From Euclidia mi (Eukaryota > Arthropoda > Insecta > Lepidoptera > Erebidae): a DNA stretch of 64,000 nt. The stretch is from NCBI GenBank assembly GCA_944739405.2, contig OX123187.2, positions 38,172,394 through 38,236,393 on the forward strand. The letters are read 5' to 3'. Below are positions 21,395-33,480 of this stretch, in pieces. A program made the translations under genes and the position numbers. How positions within the stretch are numbered: the first letter of the stretch is position 1; the number at the start of each line of letters is the position of its first letter. The notes under the pieces are model-generated. The model was not told the DNA's origin and did not search any database. It saw only the letters and a program-made list of their open reading frames with translations.

Positions 21395-21615
21395 TATACA
21401 TACATACATACATAGACTCACGCCTGTTTCCCCGAAGGGGTAGGCAGAGGCATATTAAACGCCCACTTTTCGCCAGTGTTTTGATCCCACGTAATAGCTG
21501 GCAAGCCTATTGCCGCTTATCGGGATATTTTGTTTGCCAGAGCTTCGTCCGTTGATCGGCAGGTGCACCACTTGCAGGTGAGGTTGGCTTGGGACCCTAA
21601 GTTCTTGGTGGGAAC
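21395..21615 (-). mobile_element. SINE/LINE-tail element with TATG repeat
   Basis: On the minus strand it carries a body related to SINE family 1 (GGCAATAGGCTTGCC-like, CTCTGCCTACCCC, GGCGTGAGTCTATGTATG) but a different head (CACCTGCAAGTGGTGCACCT). A near-identical copy is at 34261-34482. Confidence 0.65.
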
Positions 21616-21839
21616 CCTATGCACCCTATTAGCACATTTGCCATCAAAAATTCGTTATTTGGCTCTGTGATGATGTTAATAATAGGGCAAGTGGTTTTAT
21701 AGGTACATGGTGATGATAAGAGTAAGTAAACAGTTTGATAAATAGCAGTGCAATTTTTATCAGGTTATCTGCTCTCATGACTAGACAAATAACTCGATGC
21801 GAATGCGTTTTACCTTTATTTTTTATGAGATTAAATGTT

Positions 21840-22155
21840 GTATGAAACTTTTTTTTTTTATAGTAATAGGCGGCAAACGAGCAGACAGATCGCCTGATGG
21901 TAAGCAAATACCGCCGCCCATGGAAACAAGCAACACCACAGAAGTCACAAGTGCGTTGCCGCCCCTTGGGGTTGGGAAAAGGGACAGGATGAGGAGTGGG
22001 ATGAGGGAGAAGGAATAGGGGATAGGCCTCCGGCACTCTCACTCACCGAACGAAACGCAACAGTTTAGGTACTGTTACTTTACGTCGATTCTCTGTGAGA
22101 GGGTAGTACTTCTCCGGTCGAGCTGGCCTTTTCATGCTGAAATCAGCAAGGCTCT
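21840..22155 (+). repeat. Dispersed repeat with GGCGGCAAACGAGCAG
   Basis: GGCGGCAAACGAGCAGACAG, CGCCTGATGGTAAGCAAATA and TGAGAGGGTAGTACTTCTCC recur in reverse orientation at 30538-30800. It begins after a T-rich run. It has no tRNA-like promoter or coding frame. Confidence 0.65.
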
Positions 22156-22665
22156 ACTACCGTAACCTTGTGTAAATACAGTATAAATCCCGCTATTTGT
22201 TTGTAATATCAAATGCCAGTGGTTGTAATATTATGTATTAAATATGGCTATTTGTTTGTTTGTTAAATATTTGATCAATTATTGATTAATCAAACATGGG
22301 TGTGAAATATTTCGAACGTTTTGTGATCTATAAAACAAATATTACCCTGTGTTTCGTTCGGCAGTGCAGATACACTATTCAAACCAGCTTCCGCGTACTG
22401 AAGTGTATGTTCTAAAAAGCTACCGTATTTTTGGTGTTGTATTTTTTAGTTTGTTACACTGCCGATTTATAGATTTAGAGTCAATAAATCTAGTCACCGG
22501 AATACTATTCTGAGATATTTGTACCTGTTAAATACAGCATGCAGCGTTTTATTTGAAAACCAATTTAAAAAAAATGCATAGTTATCTAATTCTCTCACTA
22601 TGTATAGAAAAATCTGTTATATAATAGACTAGAGTTAGCTTTGATTAGCTAAGTTTGTTGAGAAA

Positions 22666-22719
22666 CCCTTTATTCGTTCAGATGTATCTGATATATGATA
22701 CATCTGAACAAATAAAGGG
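22666..22719. ncRNA. 23-bp hairpin with 8-nt loop, possible small-RNA precursor
   Basis: CCCTTTATTCGTTCAGATGTATC pairs over 23 positions with 22697-22719, with a single mismatch, around TGATATAT. It could be a short foldback transposon remnant; it is shorter than most animal pre-miRNAs. Confidence 0.3.
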
Positions 22720-24080
22720 ATAATGATAATGATATAATACTAATAGGATGTTAGCTATCGCTGACATAGCACGTCTCACGACATTTGTGACGAGGTATTA
22801 ACGTTGAAAGGCGTGTCAGAACGCGGCGGTTAGGCCGTGTCGCAACCGGCGCACGCAGCAAGTATGCATGACGCAGGTTTAATCTAGAGGGAGGTATGCA
22901 GCTCCATGTGTGGGGCTACCTGTTTTGCACACGACGTGTCTGGTTTTATATCACGTATGTATGTATGATTTCTAATGCAGGCATGTTAATACTCTGCATG
23001 CAATTTATGCTCAGACCGTATTGCCATTGCCATTCGGTGTAGGTACTAGGTCTGAGCGCCGCAACGCTTAAAGTGTTTGTAGTCTCGCAATGGATAAGAT
23101 TAAAGAACTGGCTGCATTTTGAATGTACGTACACCGGTGTCGAAATAAATCCTTTTCGCGATATAAACTAGAAGTTGTTCCAGTTGCCATGTTTGTTAGC
23201 TCTTACGTAATAGTCCATCATTTTAGTTTGTTTCTGTGTCGTGGTTTAGAACCCTAGTTGCAAGTTTCTCTCCTCCACTCAATATCTCATTCACATCGAA
23301 GTTGCATTGAAGCTTAGTGCATCTGTCGAAATATGTTCGGCCCATGTTACGTAATAGTCCTAACCTAAGCAACAAAAACAAAACACCCCAAAATGACAAT
23401 GCAATGACAATGAATAGCCTAATCCGGGAAATAACCCCATAAGAGAGAAAACATTTGTGCCAAATGATCAACGAGAAAAGTACCTTATAATTAAACAAAT
23501 TCAAGTATTTAATGCGTAGTTACCGATTAGCTATAACAATAAAATTTATGTAACAATTGGACGAGTACCTACGTATGAGTAAATCTAAATATTTTGAACG
23601 TGTTTAACTATACGAGTTAATTATACACTTAGTTTAACACTATAATATTTTCAAGTAACATGCAACAGCCATATAGTAATAACAGTAAAAATATTTAGTT
23701 TCGCTCGTGCCAACACGTCCTTATGACCATCTACTAACCTAGTTTTGCCGAATCATTTTATTAGCGTCAATGTAAATAGGCCAACCGATTTTTTACATAA
23801 AGGTTTCATTTTCAAAGCGATGTTATGAGATATTCGTTCAATAACCTTACAACTTTTACCTTGACTCGATAGCCGTGTCAGCATAGCAGTGTCGGCAGCT
23901 GTGGGGACGACATTTTCCTTATGGCACTGATACACTTTCACCTGTAACCGCGCTACAATGGCGGTTAAACCGCCATTACCGATATTTGCTTCATTTTGAC
24001 TAATGATTTTAATCTAGGGAAGAATCTTCGAAGTTTGTCACTAATTTTAACTTGACTAGTGTGGGCTTACTGACAATAAA

Positions 24081-24182
24081 TATCGATAAAATATCGATAA
24101 TATTTACAATAGATCCTTAGATTTGGTTTACTCAGAATTAATTTCAATAGAATGTTGATAAACTCTCGATATCGATAAATAA
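24081..24182. promoter_or_regulatory. Cluster of TATCGATA motifs
   Basis: AATATCGATAAAATATCGATAATA and CTCGATATCGATAAA give several TATCGATA-type sites. In flies this sequence is bound by DREF and BEAF-32 near promoters. No gene start is visible beside it, so the function is inference. Confidence 0.25.
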
Positions 24183-24729
24183 ATTTGAACGTAGGAACAG
24201 ATACTTGTGTGATTTACAAAACCTGTTCAAATTAAAATTCGCATTTTATTGTTTAGAAACGTCATTTGTTTATGTATCTTACTCTAGAAATAATTCATAA
24301 GTGAAACTGAAGTAAACATATTGGGTAAAACTGCTGTTGTAGTGCGATTTCTATATTTTTCTTTATTCTATGGACTATTTGAATTTAGAGTACTCGCTCG
24401 ACCGTGAAAATGTTCGGTTCAACAAAACAGAAATCGGCGAATGCTCCCTGTTCTGTTACAAGTGAATGCTCAGGTGTATCAGCGACATTTATATGTCATA
24501 GTCTGCTAGAGTTGTGCTATAAACTTAATATTATAGAAATGTAAGCTCTGAAGCTTAGCTCAGATTGCGCAATGATTTAAGTAGTCGAGCAAATTCTCTA
24601 TAATTGGATGACTTGAGTACGATGTCCATGAAGTAAATCCAAGTCTAAGTGTTATTTCTAACTATATTTTGTGTGTATGCTCAAGCAAAATAAGTTGTTT
24701 TTTACTTTTTTGATATGTTTAGTTTAATA

Positions 24730-25120
24730 CCTTGCATTAGTGCAGTCTCTCATAACATACTGCATAGTGGTCTGGGGTGGCACCTCTATGCTACGTCTCG
24801 AGAGAGCTCAACGTGCTGTCATAAAAGTATTGTTGAAGAGGCCTTTCGGTTATCCTACTACACAGCTCTACAAAGACTTCTCAGTACTCACCGTCAGGCA
24901 ACTTGCATTACTCCAAATCGTCCTACGTAAACATTCATCAATGACCCATGTTTACTTACAGGCTAACAAGCGTCGTATATTCCATGTATGTAGCTCATCT
25001 AGAATTAAGACTGCCGTGGCTGGACGTCATTTTCAAAACCTAAGCTGTCGTCTGTACAATAAAGTCAAAAAAGATTCGATATATTCTCTCTATCCAAACA
25101 CGTATGCAAAAAAGTGCTAA
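24730..25120 (+). pseudogene. C-terminal fragment of a LINE reverse transcriptase
   Basis: The frame starts near SLITYCIVVWGGTSMLRLER and continues with AQRAVIKVLLKRPFGYPTTQ and LTVRQLALLQIVLRKH. This pattern is typical of the region after the polymerase core in Jockey/CR1-type insect LINEs. The catalytic core is absent upstream and the frame ends at a stop near 25120. It differs from the LINE at 5377-7030 and belongs to another family. Confidence 0.8.
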
Positions 25121-25129
25121 CATTAGGCC

Positions 25130-25859
25130 TTTAAACCCTAATATATGAAGTGACCGAAAGACTGTTTGAGAGTGACTCCTAACCGGCTCCATGCAGTGGC
25201 GTATCACGTGATGGTTCTAAAAAAGAAAAACTACCTTACACTTTCACATTTCAACACTTACGAAACACGTCCTCGTAAACATAACATACACTCACAAACT
25301 CACACACAATCACACAATCCAACACACATCCTCTCTGTGCTGCATGCTTTTTATCATAGTTATTTTTCAAAATTTAATTTTAATTTATATTTTTTTTTTA
25401 TGCAATACATCTTTGTACTAAGTTTTAAATGATCTTATATTCTTTGATACCACTAAGTTTAATTGTAGACCTATATACCCAATGATATAGAAAAAGGTAG
25501 ATACGTCACCTACGTAGGTAGTAATCAATCCGTAGAAACAGTACACTAACGCACACGTCGATAACTCCATATTTTATTTTATTTTCGGTTGACAAGATGT
25601 GTCAGTTTCACTTTGACGCCGGCTCGCGACGTCACACACACATATGATAGACTTGCCAACTGGCTTATATTTAGCGTCCTGCATTTAGTACGCCTATAAC
25701 GTATCTACTCCTTTTTACTTTTGTAACATCATTGTATACCTATACCTAATGATATTAGAAATTTAATTTTGTAACATCATTGTATATACCTATTTGTGGG
25801 GGATGGCGTCGGTGTCTGTAACACAGTTTTAACTAGCTCAGACACCATCGTTAAACTCT
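25130..25859. other. AT-rich interval without a gene
   Basis: It holds a CACA-rich run (25280-25330) and a near-duplicate phrase TTTTGTAACATCATTGTATA (25719 and 25769). Nothing else was recognised. Confidence 0.4.
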
Positions 25860-25875
25860 ATCTTTCACGTGTACC

Positions 25876-26469
25876 TTTTTTTTTTTTTTGGTGTCGGGTT
25901 GGAAAATCCTCATGGAGTCCCTCCGCCCTGGGCGAAGGGCGAAGGGGACTGTCTTACCGACTAAAAACCAACCCGTGTTGCTCATTACCCGTGTGTCGGA
26001 GGGTCAGGTATCGCCGAAGCATTCCTCGCTACCCCTCGACGGGTATTGGCCCGCCAGATGGTCAGGCGGGCCCCGAACAAAAACCCCTTGGCGGCGGATG
26101 AAGGTGTTGGGTTCCGCCACCAAAACACCCAGCGGCCGCAGAGGATAGGGAGGACGGCAACGCAACACCGCATCTCCTCTTCCTCTGCGGCCCCAAGGCG
26201 ACGCAATAATGGTGCGCCCCCATTTGGTCGTGGGAGATAGGGCGCGCGGCAACGCAACACCGACACGCCTTTCCTCCCGCGACCGCGCCCGACTGCGAGG
26301 GACAGAAGAACTGTCCCTCGCACCCGCACCATTGGACGCATCCTGCGCAGGCCTTCGTCAAGCCCACGTGGAGCGTCCACTCCCGGGATCTCGCTTAGCT
26401 TCACCGTGGGTGACCTAACCACGGTTACTGAGCCCCCCACCAAGACAAGATGGAGATCCCACGGGGGGG
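25876..26469 (-). mobile_element. 0.6-kb poly-A retroposon with 16-bp target duplication
   Basis: On the minus strand it starts with CCCCCCGTGGGATCTCC and ends with a poly-A tail (the T run at 25876-25890). Target duplications are ATCTTTCACGTGTACC (25860-25875) and ATCTTTCACGAGTACC (26470-26485). A 152-codon GC-rich minus frame (26443-25985) is open but has only Arg/Gly/Pro-rich sequence and no motif, so I treat it as incidental. Confidence 0.87.
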
Positions 26470-26930
26470 ATCTTTCACGAGTACCTACTATTCCATAAAT
26501 ATATTGTATTCACATGTTTAAATTAAGATAGAAGAATTGTACAGAATGTATTTGGATGAAATAAACATATTATTATTAATAACCGTTGATAGTAATAAGC
26601 GCTACTTTTAATGCGCGATGCCTGTAGTCATTTTACAAACAGTTACCTTCTACATAGGTATATAAATGAACTTTTATGTTTCCCTAAGACAGATAGATGC
26701 AGCCTTATAAGTACATGTGTACAATATGCAGTACTATAAAAATAATAATGCATGTGTTGGGGGGCTTGCTATGATTTGTCTGGGTTCTATGAAATATTAT
26801 ATTAGTTCTGTCACCGATTTCATTTGGTAGATTGAATCGGATTTAAAATCAGGTATCCACTTTTAGCTTAGTATCGTAACTATCCCACCAGACCATGTTT
26901 ACGATTGCATAACATAACTATTTATAGACT

Positions 26931-27180
26931 CACGCCTGTACCCCCGAAGGGGTAGGCAGAGGTGTAATATATATAATAATAGTATAATATTACACCCACA
27001 TTTCGCCATGAATTTTTAGGTCCCACGTAATAGGGGGCGAGCCTATTGCCGTACCGGGCATATTACCAGACTCCGTGCTGCTACTGAGAATTTCCTAACG
27101 GAATAACCCAATACCACTTTGCCCGACCCGGGGATCAAACCCGAGACCTCCCAATCCCACGCGCACATTTATGCCACGGG
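26931..27180 (-). mobile_element. SINE family 1, truncated at its tRNA-like head
   Basis: It carries GACTCACGCCTGTACCCCCG, TAGGGGGCGAGCCTATTGCC and TTGCCCGACCCGGGGATCAA. It stops inside the A-box region (ATGCCAC), exactly where the next Helitron satellite begins, so the two are fused at 27180. Confidence 0.75.
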
Positions 27181-28187
27181 AAATCAAAGATGGCGGATGA
27201 GAAAATTTAAAATATCAGTATGGGTATCGCCTTCGATATTGTAAGGGGTTGGGGAATCGAAATACAACATCTATTTCGTGATCAAAGATGGCGGATGGTA
27301 AAATTAAAAAAAAATTATATTGGTATCGCCTGCGATGTTTAAAGGGATGGAGAATCCAAATACAACATCTGTTTCGTGATTCAAGATGGTAAATGGGAAA
27401 TCAAAGATGGCGGATGGGAAAAATTTAAAAAATCAATATGGGTATCGTCTCTGATGATTTACCTAAGGGATGGAGAATCCAAATACAGCATCTGTTTCGT
27501 GATCAAAGATGGCGGATAGGAAATCAAAGATGGCGGACGGGATTTTTTTAAAGTCGATATGGGTGGAATACAAAAACACCATCTATTTTGTGATCAAAGA
27601 TGGCGGATGGGAAATTTAAAAAAAATCAATATGGGTATCGGCTCCGATGTTTAAAGGGATGGGGAATCCAAATACAACATCTGTTTCGTGATTCAAGATG
27701 GTGGATGGGAAATCAAAGATGGCGGATGGGAATTTTTTTAAAAATCAATATGGATATCGTCTCTGATGATTTAAGGGATGGAGAATCCAAATACAACATC
27801 TATTTCGTGATCAAAAATGGCGGATAGGAAATCAAAGATGGCGGACGGGGAAAAAATTTAAAATCAATATGGGTATCGTCTTTGATGATTTAAGGGATGG
27901 TGAATCCAAATAGAACATCTATTTCGTGATCAAAGATGGTGGATAGGAAATCAAAGATGGCGGACGGGTTTTTTTAAAGTCGATATGGGTATCTTCTCCG
28001 ATATTTTAAGGAATAGGGAATTCAATATTATATAAAAATCTAGATTTGTTTGTTCATCATTTATAGACTCTGACATGATAAGAGATTAAGTGCTAAGTCA
28101 ATGGTAACTTTGGAAAAGGGGCTTGGAAAAAAGGGAATTAAATAAAAACTCTTAAAAAGGCGATACGGAGTTCGCAGGGTCAGCTAG
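27181..28187 (+). mobile_element. Second satellite-bearing Helitron, 5' end missing
   Basis: The array (27181-28015) has the same ~95-120-bp units as 18485-19905. It is followed by the common 3' part and the terminal GTCAGCTAG plus T. The TC 5' end was lost at the fusion with the SINE. Confidence 0.78.
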
Positions 28188-28760
28188 TAGTTAATATTTT
28201 CCTGATTAAGAATATGTTAAGTCTTCTTGGAGCCCGATATTCTTTTAATAGGTATTTATTTCTGTGATTCTATCTAATTGTTTGTTTTATAATGTGTTAT
28301 GTGATTGAACACTTCGTGCGACCTAATAAGTTCAACCTAAGATTTAGGCTATTTGTAGAACTTTGAGTTTTTTTATACCTACTGACTCTTTAATTCCTGA
28401 ACAAGTGGACTGATAATAATATAATTCCATAAAACGTCATATAAGGTTATACCCATGATCTTTCAAATTTCGTATTTGATATATCAATTACAAGCCTTTG
28501 CCCACGGCTTTGCGCGCGTTAAATTTGGGGTAACACAAATCTACTTTCCGTTTCAAGTTGGGTGAGGACTCTCTGATTATACTAAAGAGTTCAGAAATTT
28601 TATAGGGTACAAAGTAACTCAGTCAGTATCCATGTTATTATCTACCGAAAGGTACATAATAACATCAACTTGAATTCAGTAAAATAACAGTTGAGAAAAA
28701 CGTTTCAGCCGTTTAAGCGTAGTATATAATTACTAGATTATATTTGCCAACAAATGAATC
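28188..28760. other. Interval without recognised gene
   Basis: A short Helitron-like phrase (CCCACGGCTTTGCGCGCGTT, near 28500) is the only thing recognised. Confidence 0.35.
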
Positions 28761-28767
28761 TATCAAT

Positions 28768-29036
28768 GACTGCCTCCGTGGTCCAGTGGATATAGCGTAT
28801 GCGACGGCTGATCGGAGGTCCCGGGTTCGATTCCCGGGTCGGGCAAAAGTGTTACTGAGTTTTTCCGAATTCTCAGTAGCAGCACGGAGTCTTGTCATGT
28901 GCCCGGTAACGGCAATGGGTTCGCCCCCTATTACGTTGGACCTAAAAATTCATGGCGAAATGTGGGTGTACAATTATACCTCTGCCTACCCCTTCGGTGA
29001 TACAGGCGTGAGTTTATAAATATAAATAAAAAAAAA
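28768..29036 (+). mobile_element. SINE family 1, second subtype, AAATA tail
   Basis: The head is GACTGCCTCCGTGGTCCAGT and the B box GGGTTCGATTCCCGGG. The body is shared with family 1, but the tail is ATAAATATAAATAAA rather than TATG. A sister copy is at 60191-60466. Confidence 0.83.
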
Positions 29037-30537
29037 CTCCGTGTGTAATTACCTTCCGTGCACAATATGGCAATATGTATGATGTGACAGTACTGACAGA
29101 GATACGATAGCACATGCGCAGCACTCAAGTATTACAGCGCATGCGTTCTTACTTCTAATAGGTAAGTTTGTGCCGTACAAACATCTACCCTCCTACAATC
29201 CCTCCTAGTTTATTTTTTGTATCTTATGGTAGCGTATGTTCGTCTCCATACTCTCCATGGTCCAATATATCTCTACGAGTATATTAAATTTCATCAAAAT
29301 CGGTTCATCCATTTTAGCATGAAAATGGAACATATATGCATCCAGACATACATACACACTCTTAAATTTATAATATTAGGGATAGGGACTTGTAAGTAAG
29401 TAGGGATCTATCAAAGTGGGGTGAAAATCTGCTATCGTAGGTACACCATGGATGAGCACTAAAACCCACTCGCGTGCCCAAAACAATTAATTTAGCATGT
29501 AGTTGGCAGTTGCGTATAAGTACCTGTATGCAATATCGTGTTCTAATTGCGGGCCTCATGCGAGATACAAAGATTGTAAATGTCACCCTCACGTCGCTAT
29601 CCCCGTTCAAACATTACCCGCTCCCATTAGCTTCCGAATTCTGTAAACAGTATTTACTTACATTATTTACTTTTCCGTACCCTTATGTGTTCAGCAGAAT
29701 GAAGGTCGATTAAAGGTTTAATTAAAATGCACAAAACATTCGGTTTTATCTTTATACTTATTGTGTCGAGTTGCGCCCGTTTATTGTGCGTACTTCCCGA
29801 ATGTGTATCGCTTTCCTGTACGTTTATTATTTATTTCACAAGTTGCGTTAAATGTACGTTGACATCGAGTTGACCGACGACGCTCGTTGTAACATAATAA
29901 CAAACAACATAAAAAATGAAATTAACTTTTTACGATGCGCGGGAATGAAAAGCATTTAAAAACTGTTGACATTTTGAAGAATGAAGACACACCAAATTAA
30001 AGTGGATGTAATAAGTGCAACAACCTTTATTGAACATGACGTGTAATTATTTGTCGTCACGCTCGATTTTCTCGGCGAGCCAGTACAGTTCAAGTGGTAC
30101 GTACTAGACTAGCCCTGTTATGTTTGCTGGTCACGTTTAACTAACGTTATTACGTACGTTTTGAGCCACAGTTCACAGTAGTAGCTATATTATATCTAAC
30201 AATTTAAACAGAAGTGAATAGCGCTTCTCTTCAATGTTAATTTCTAATATTCATGAAAGCAAACTGAATTACATCAAATACTATACCAGTACAGATGATA
30301 TGTGCTTAATAGTTTTGTACATGGTGAATGTGTATGGAATTTTCATAAAGCGCGCCCCTCCAATGAGGTTTGTATTATATACTTATAGCTTTGCGGTTAA
30401 AACTTATAAACAAGTTTTGGTAAATGCAAAGTTAAAGCATGTCAACCTATATTATTATATTTTTCTTAATATCCGTGGATGCATAAAAACAACAGGGTAG
30501 TTTGCATATTTTTGATAGTTAGTAGAGCCTTACTGTT
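29037..30537. other. AT-rich interval with one LINE-like scrap
   Basis: About 29270-29380 has TTTCATCAAAATCGGTTCAT and CATACATACACACTCTTAAA, a phrase common in decayed insect LINE tails. No gene is supported elsewhere. Confidence 0.35.
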
Positions 30538-30800
30538 TTCAGCATGAATGGGCTGACTCGACCTGGGGAGTACTACCCTCTCACGGATAATCGACAATAC
30601 TTAATACTGTTGCGTTTCGTTCGGTGTGTGAGAGTGCCAGAGGTTCCATCCCCTGTTCTTCGCACTCACCCCACTCTCCCTCCTGTTCCTTGTCCCAACC
30701 CAAATGGTGGCAAAGCACTTGTGACTCATCTGTCGTTGCTTGTGTCCATGCGCCGGTATTTGCTTACCATCAGGGGATCCGTCAGCTTATCACAGTTTTA
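30538..30800 (-). repeat. Dispersed repeat, inverse copy of 21840-22155
   Basis: GAGTACTACCCTCTCACGGA, GCGTTTCGTTCGGTG, CGCCGGTATTTGCTTACCAT and CAGGGGATC are the reverse complement of landmarks at 21840-22155. Confidence 0.63.
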
Positions 30801-31107
30801 TTGCAATGTTGGTATTCCCAATACCAACAAGAGATACGGTTATAGAAATATTTATTAATTCTGTAATAAACACTCATACTGTTGCATGTGTTATTATCTA
30901 TGTAGGTATCTATTATCATGTAACGAATAACACGATGGTGTACTTATAAGGGCACTAAGTGTGCATGTCACAATATTAATGTGCGGATTAGTTATCGGTG
31001 TAATCTTTATTTATCTATATTAGTTTTTTCATACAGATAGTGGCCGCCCAGGACTAAATCCTGTCGCGGTCGAATTTAGAAAATTATATGCATTCAACGG
31101 ACAGGGC

Positions 31108-31290
31108 AGCGATAGCCTAGTGGAGATACCAACAGACTGCCATGCAGAGGGTATCGGGTTCGAATCCACGGCGCGCACCAAAAACTTTTCGGAGTTATGT
31201 GCGTATTAAATTGTTAATTATCGCTTGTCCCGTGCCTCGGAGAGCACGTTAAGCCGTCGGTCCCGGTTGTCATGAAGATCTTTGACAGTC
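31108..31290 (+). mobile_element. SINE family 2, head and body
   Basis: GGCAGCGATAGCCTAGTGGA (A box) and GGGTATCGGGTTCGAATCCA (B box) are followed by TTGTTAATTATCGCTTGTCC. The tail CCGGTTGTCATGAAGATC differs from the copy at 41521-41835. Confidence 0.7.
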
Positions 31291-31454
31291 GTTATAGGGC
31301 GTCAGTACCTTCTAAATAAACTGACTCTAGCGCTTATTATCACTACGATAAGCGCTGAGGCTGCTGACGACATATATGCAGTTAAAGTTGTCTCAAAACA
31401 ACAAAACAGCCATTACAAGCATTCTATTCCGTTCCATTACAACAGTGACAGCAA

Positions 31455-32431
31455 TAACGGCCTGGCCACGGACAATTCGCTCCAGCGAAAATTCGCGCGA
31501 CGCGACCGGCGACGCGACTTGCGACTGAATCAAATGTATAGAAATGTTCTAAGCATGCCACGCGCAGCGGCGACCGGCGACGCGACCGGCGAATAGCACC
31601 GAGCGGTACAGCGGCGTGTCGCGCGACACGTCGCGCGACCAAAACAAATGTATGAATTAGTACGGCGCACGCCACGGCGGCGTCGAGTGGTAGTCGCGGC
31701 GACTAGCGCCGGAGCTGAGTCAGTATAACATTTTTAGTTTATTTCTCCACGAGCATGATATTATTCTTGGATTTTTAGTTAGGCTAGCTATTTGGAACGT
31801 CTGGATTTTATCTATATCTACATAAATGTATACAGTATAAATAAAGTTGAAGTGTCTGTCTGTGATTTCAAAATAACTAAGTAAATTTTTAGAAGTGCAT
31901 ATACCTAGTTAGTTAGATCACACTTACCTACATAAGCTTTTCCGTATTTTAACTCAAAACTCGAGTTACAATACCTACAAGCGTCGGCTCAGTACGCATT
32001 CAGTAGGTACCTACAGAATGTATACCGAAGCGCCTTGAGTTTGGTTAGGTGGGTACCGAGCCTGACGCTCGTAGGTATAAATCGCGTTCCGACCGTTTGT
32101 ATAAAGATAAAATACAGTACCTATAGTTTTCAATACCGTGGTTAGGTACACAATATCAAGTCTGCTTCTGTGATCTTACGGTAGTGTAAGCGGATTATGA
32201 GGTCTCGGGTTCGATTGCCGGGTTGAAACAAATATGATATTGCCACCAAAGTCCGTACAATGTCGAGCTAAATTTCATAAAAAGATCTCAGCTAATGTCG
32301 TCTCGCTCCTGGTCTACACTGGTCGCGATAGCGAACGCGTGTGCGCGTGGCATGTTATTCGCGTCGCGCGAATTGTCGCGTCGCCGGTCGTGTCGCAGGT
32401 CGCGTCGCCGGTCCCCGTGGCCAAGCCGTAA
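31455..32431. mobile_element. Inverted-repeat element with GCGACCGGCGACGCGAC clusters
   Basis: The left edge ACGGCCTGGCCACGG (near 31457) and right edge CCGTGGCCAAGCCGT (near 32415) are inverted. Each is followed inward by clustered CGACCGGCGACGCGAC and CGCGCGAC motifs in opposite orientation. This looks like a non-autonomous DNA transposon with sub-terminal transposase sites. A tRNA-like SINE head (GGTCTCGGGTTCGATTGCCG, 32201) is nested inside. GC-rich frames within are artefacts. Confidence 0.55.
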
Positions 32432-33109
32432 GCTAGGAGCGTGACTAACATATTGCTTTGTAGAGGATTCTGATTTTAAACTCAGGCGCACCACCGATTT
32501 TTCGTATTATAATGCCTCTATCCCTTAGGGTTGTGGAGGTCAGACGGCAGTTACGGCTCTGGAGAAAAGCTTGATATACTGTTAGACTAGTAGGCAGGTC
32601 TCGGGCTTCAAGAATAACATGTACAAGAATAACTTAGTGTTGAATGCAACCGGGATAACGCTAGAGACGATGATTACGATGATGATCCAAGATCCAAAGC
32701 AATTGACACTTATTGAGTAGAATGTCGTTAATCGGTCATATCTGTAAATACCATGTACCATGTTATTAAATAAATAATAGATTAATAAATGTAACAATAT
32801 AGAACTACCATGATTTAAAATACATCGTTGTGGTGCATCATGTGCAAAGTTCAGAGTATAAGCCAAAGATACACATTGTTTAGATAAAAGTCCTATACGG
32901 TTGGCGATGCCAAAGTTTAACAATGAGTACTTAACCTCACGTCTTGGCAGCAGACACTTTTTTGTAGGTGTATCTAACAGATGATACCTGGATATAAAAA
33001 ATGTCGGAATATGGTTTCTTTATGTACACCATACAAAGCTATCGTTGTTGCATAAGATCACAATTAGTTACTGCTGTCTATGAATCATTCTTAGGTACAT
33101 AATAATATA
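32432..33109. other. AT-rich interval, no gene seen
   Basis: There is a minus-strand 113-codon frame (32923-32582) with no recognised domain and a low-complexity, hydrophobic composition. I do not call it. Confidence 0.35.
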
Positions 33110-33480
33110 GTATCGATACATAATATTATAAAATCCCCTTCCGTCCTATCTAGCTCTGTCTAAGGATTTTTAGTACGGTTTTCACTAATTAATAGTGAGA
33201 TTCCTAAGGAAGTCTTAGGTATAAAATTGACAAGGTCGCAACCGAAGCATCAGAAGTTTTTGATGTTTTTAAGATTGCGAAATCTATATTAATATTGTAA
33301 AGTTAAAGAGTTTGTTGAAGGTGCTAATCTCAGGCACTGCTAGTTACTACTGGCTCAATTTGATTTTTTTTTGTTGGCTAGCCCATTTCATGGATGAAGG
33401 CCTGCGGTTGCGCAGCAGTAGCTCTAAATAACTGTGGGCTCAGCTTTTAAACAATAAAAATCCCTTGTAGTTTAGCTAAA
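33110..33480 (+). mobile_element. Decayed Helitron-type relics
   Basis: TACGGTTTTCACTAATTAAT and AGTCTTAGGTATAAA match the 16380-16557 relic. AGAGTTTGTTGAAGGTGCTA and CAGCAGTAGCTCTAAATAAC match Helitron type 2. Confidence 0.5.

Larger units (their letters stand above)
22156..24700. other. Anonymous AT-rich interval
   Basis: No gene is supported. It contains the hairpin at 22666-22719, an odd palindrome near 23957 (AATGGCGGTT/AACCGCCATT) and TATCGATA motifs near 24.1 kb. Confidence 0.4.

Noticed and set aside
25985..26443. 152-codon minus-strand frame (and its ~150-codon counterparts at 39738-40242)
   Set aside because: They lie wholly inside poly-A retroposons, are GC-driven Arg/Pro/Gly-rich, overlap in several frames and show no motif.
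28768..28850. Possible tRNA gene with a good B box
   Set aside because: The sequence continues into the SINE body and AAATA tail, and the same unit occurs at 60191.
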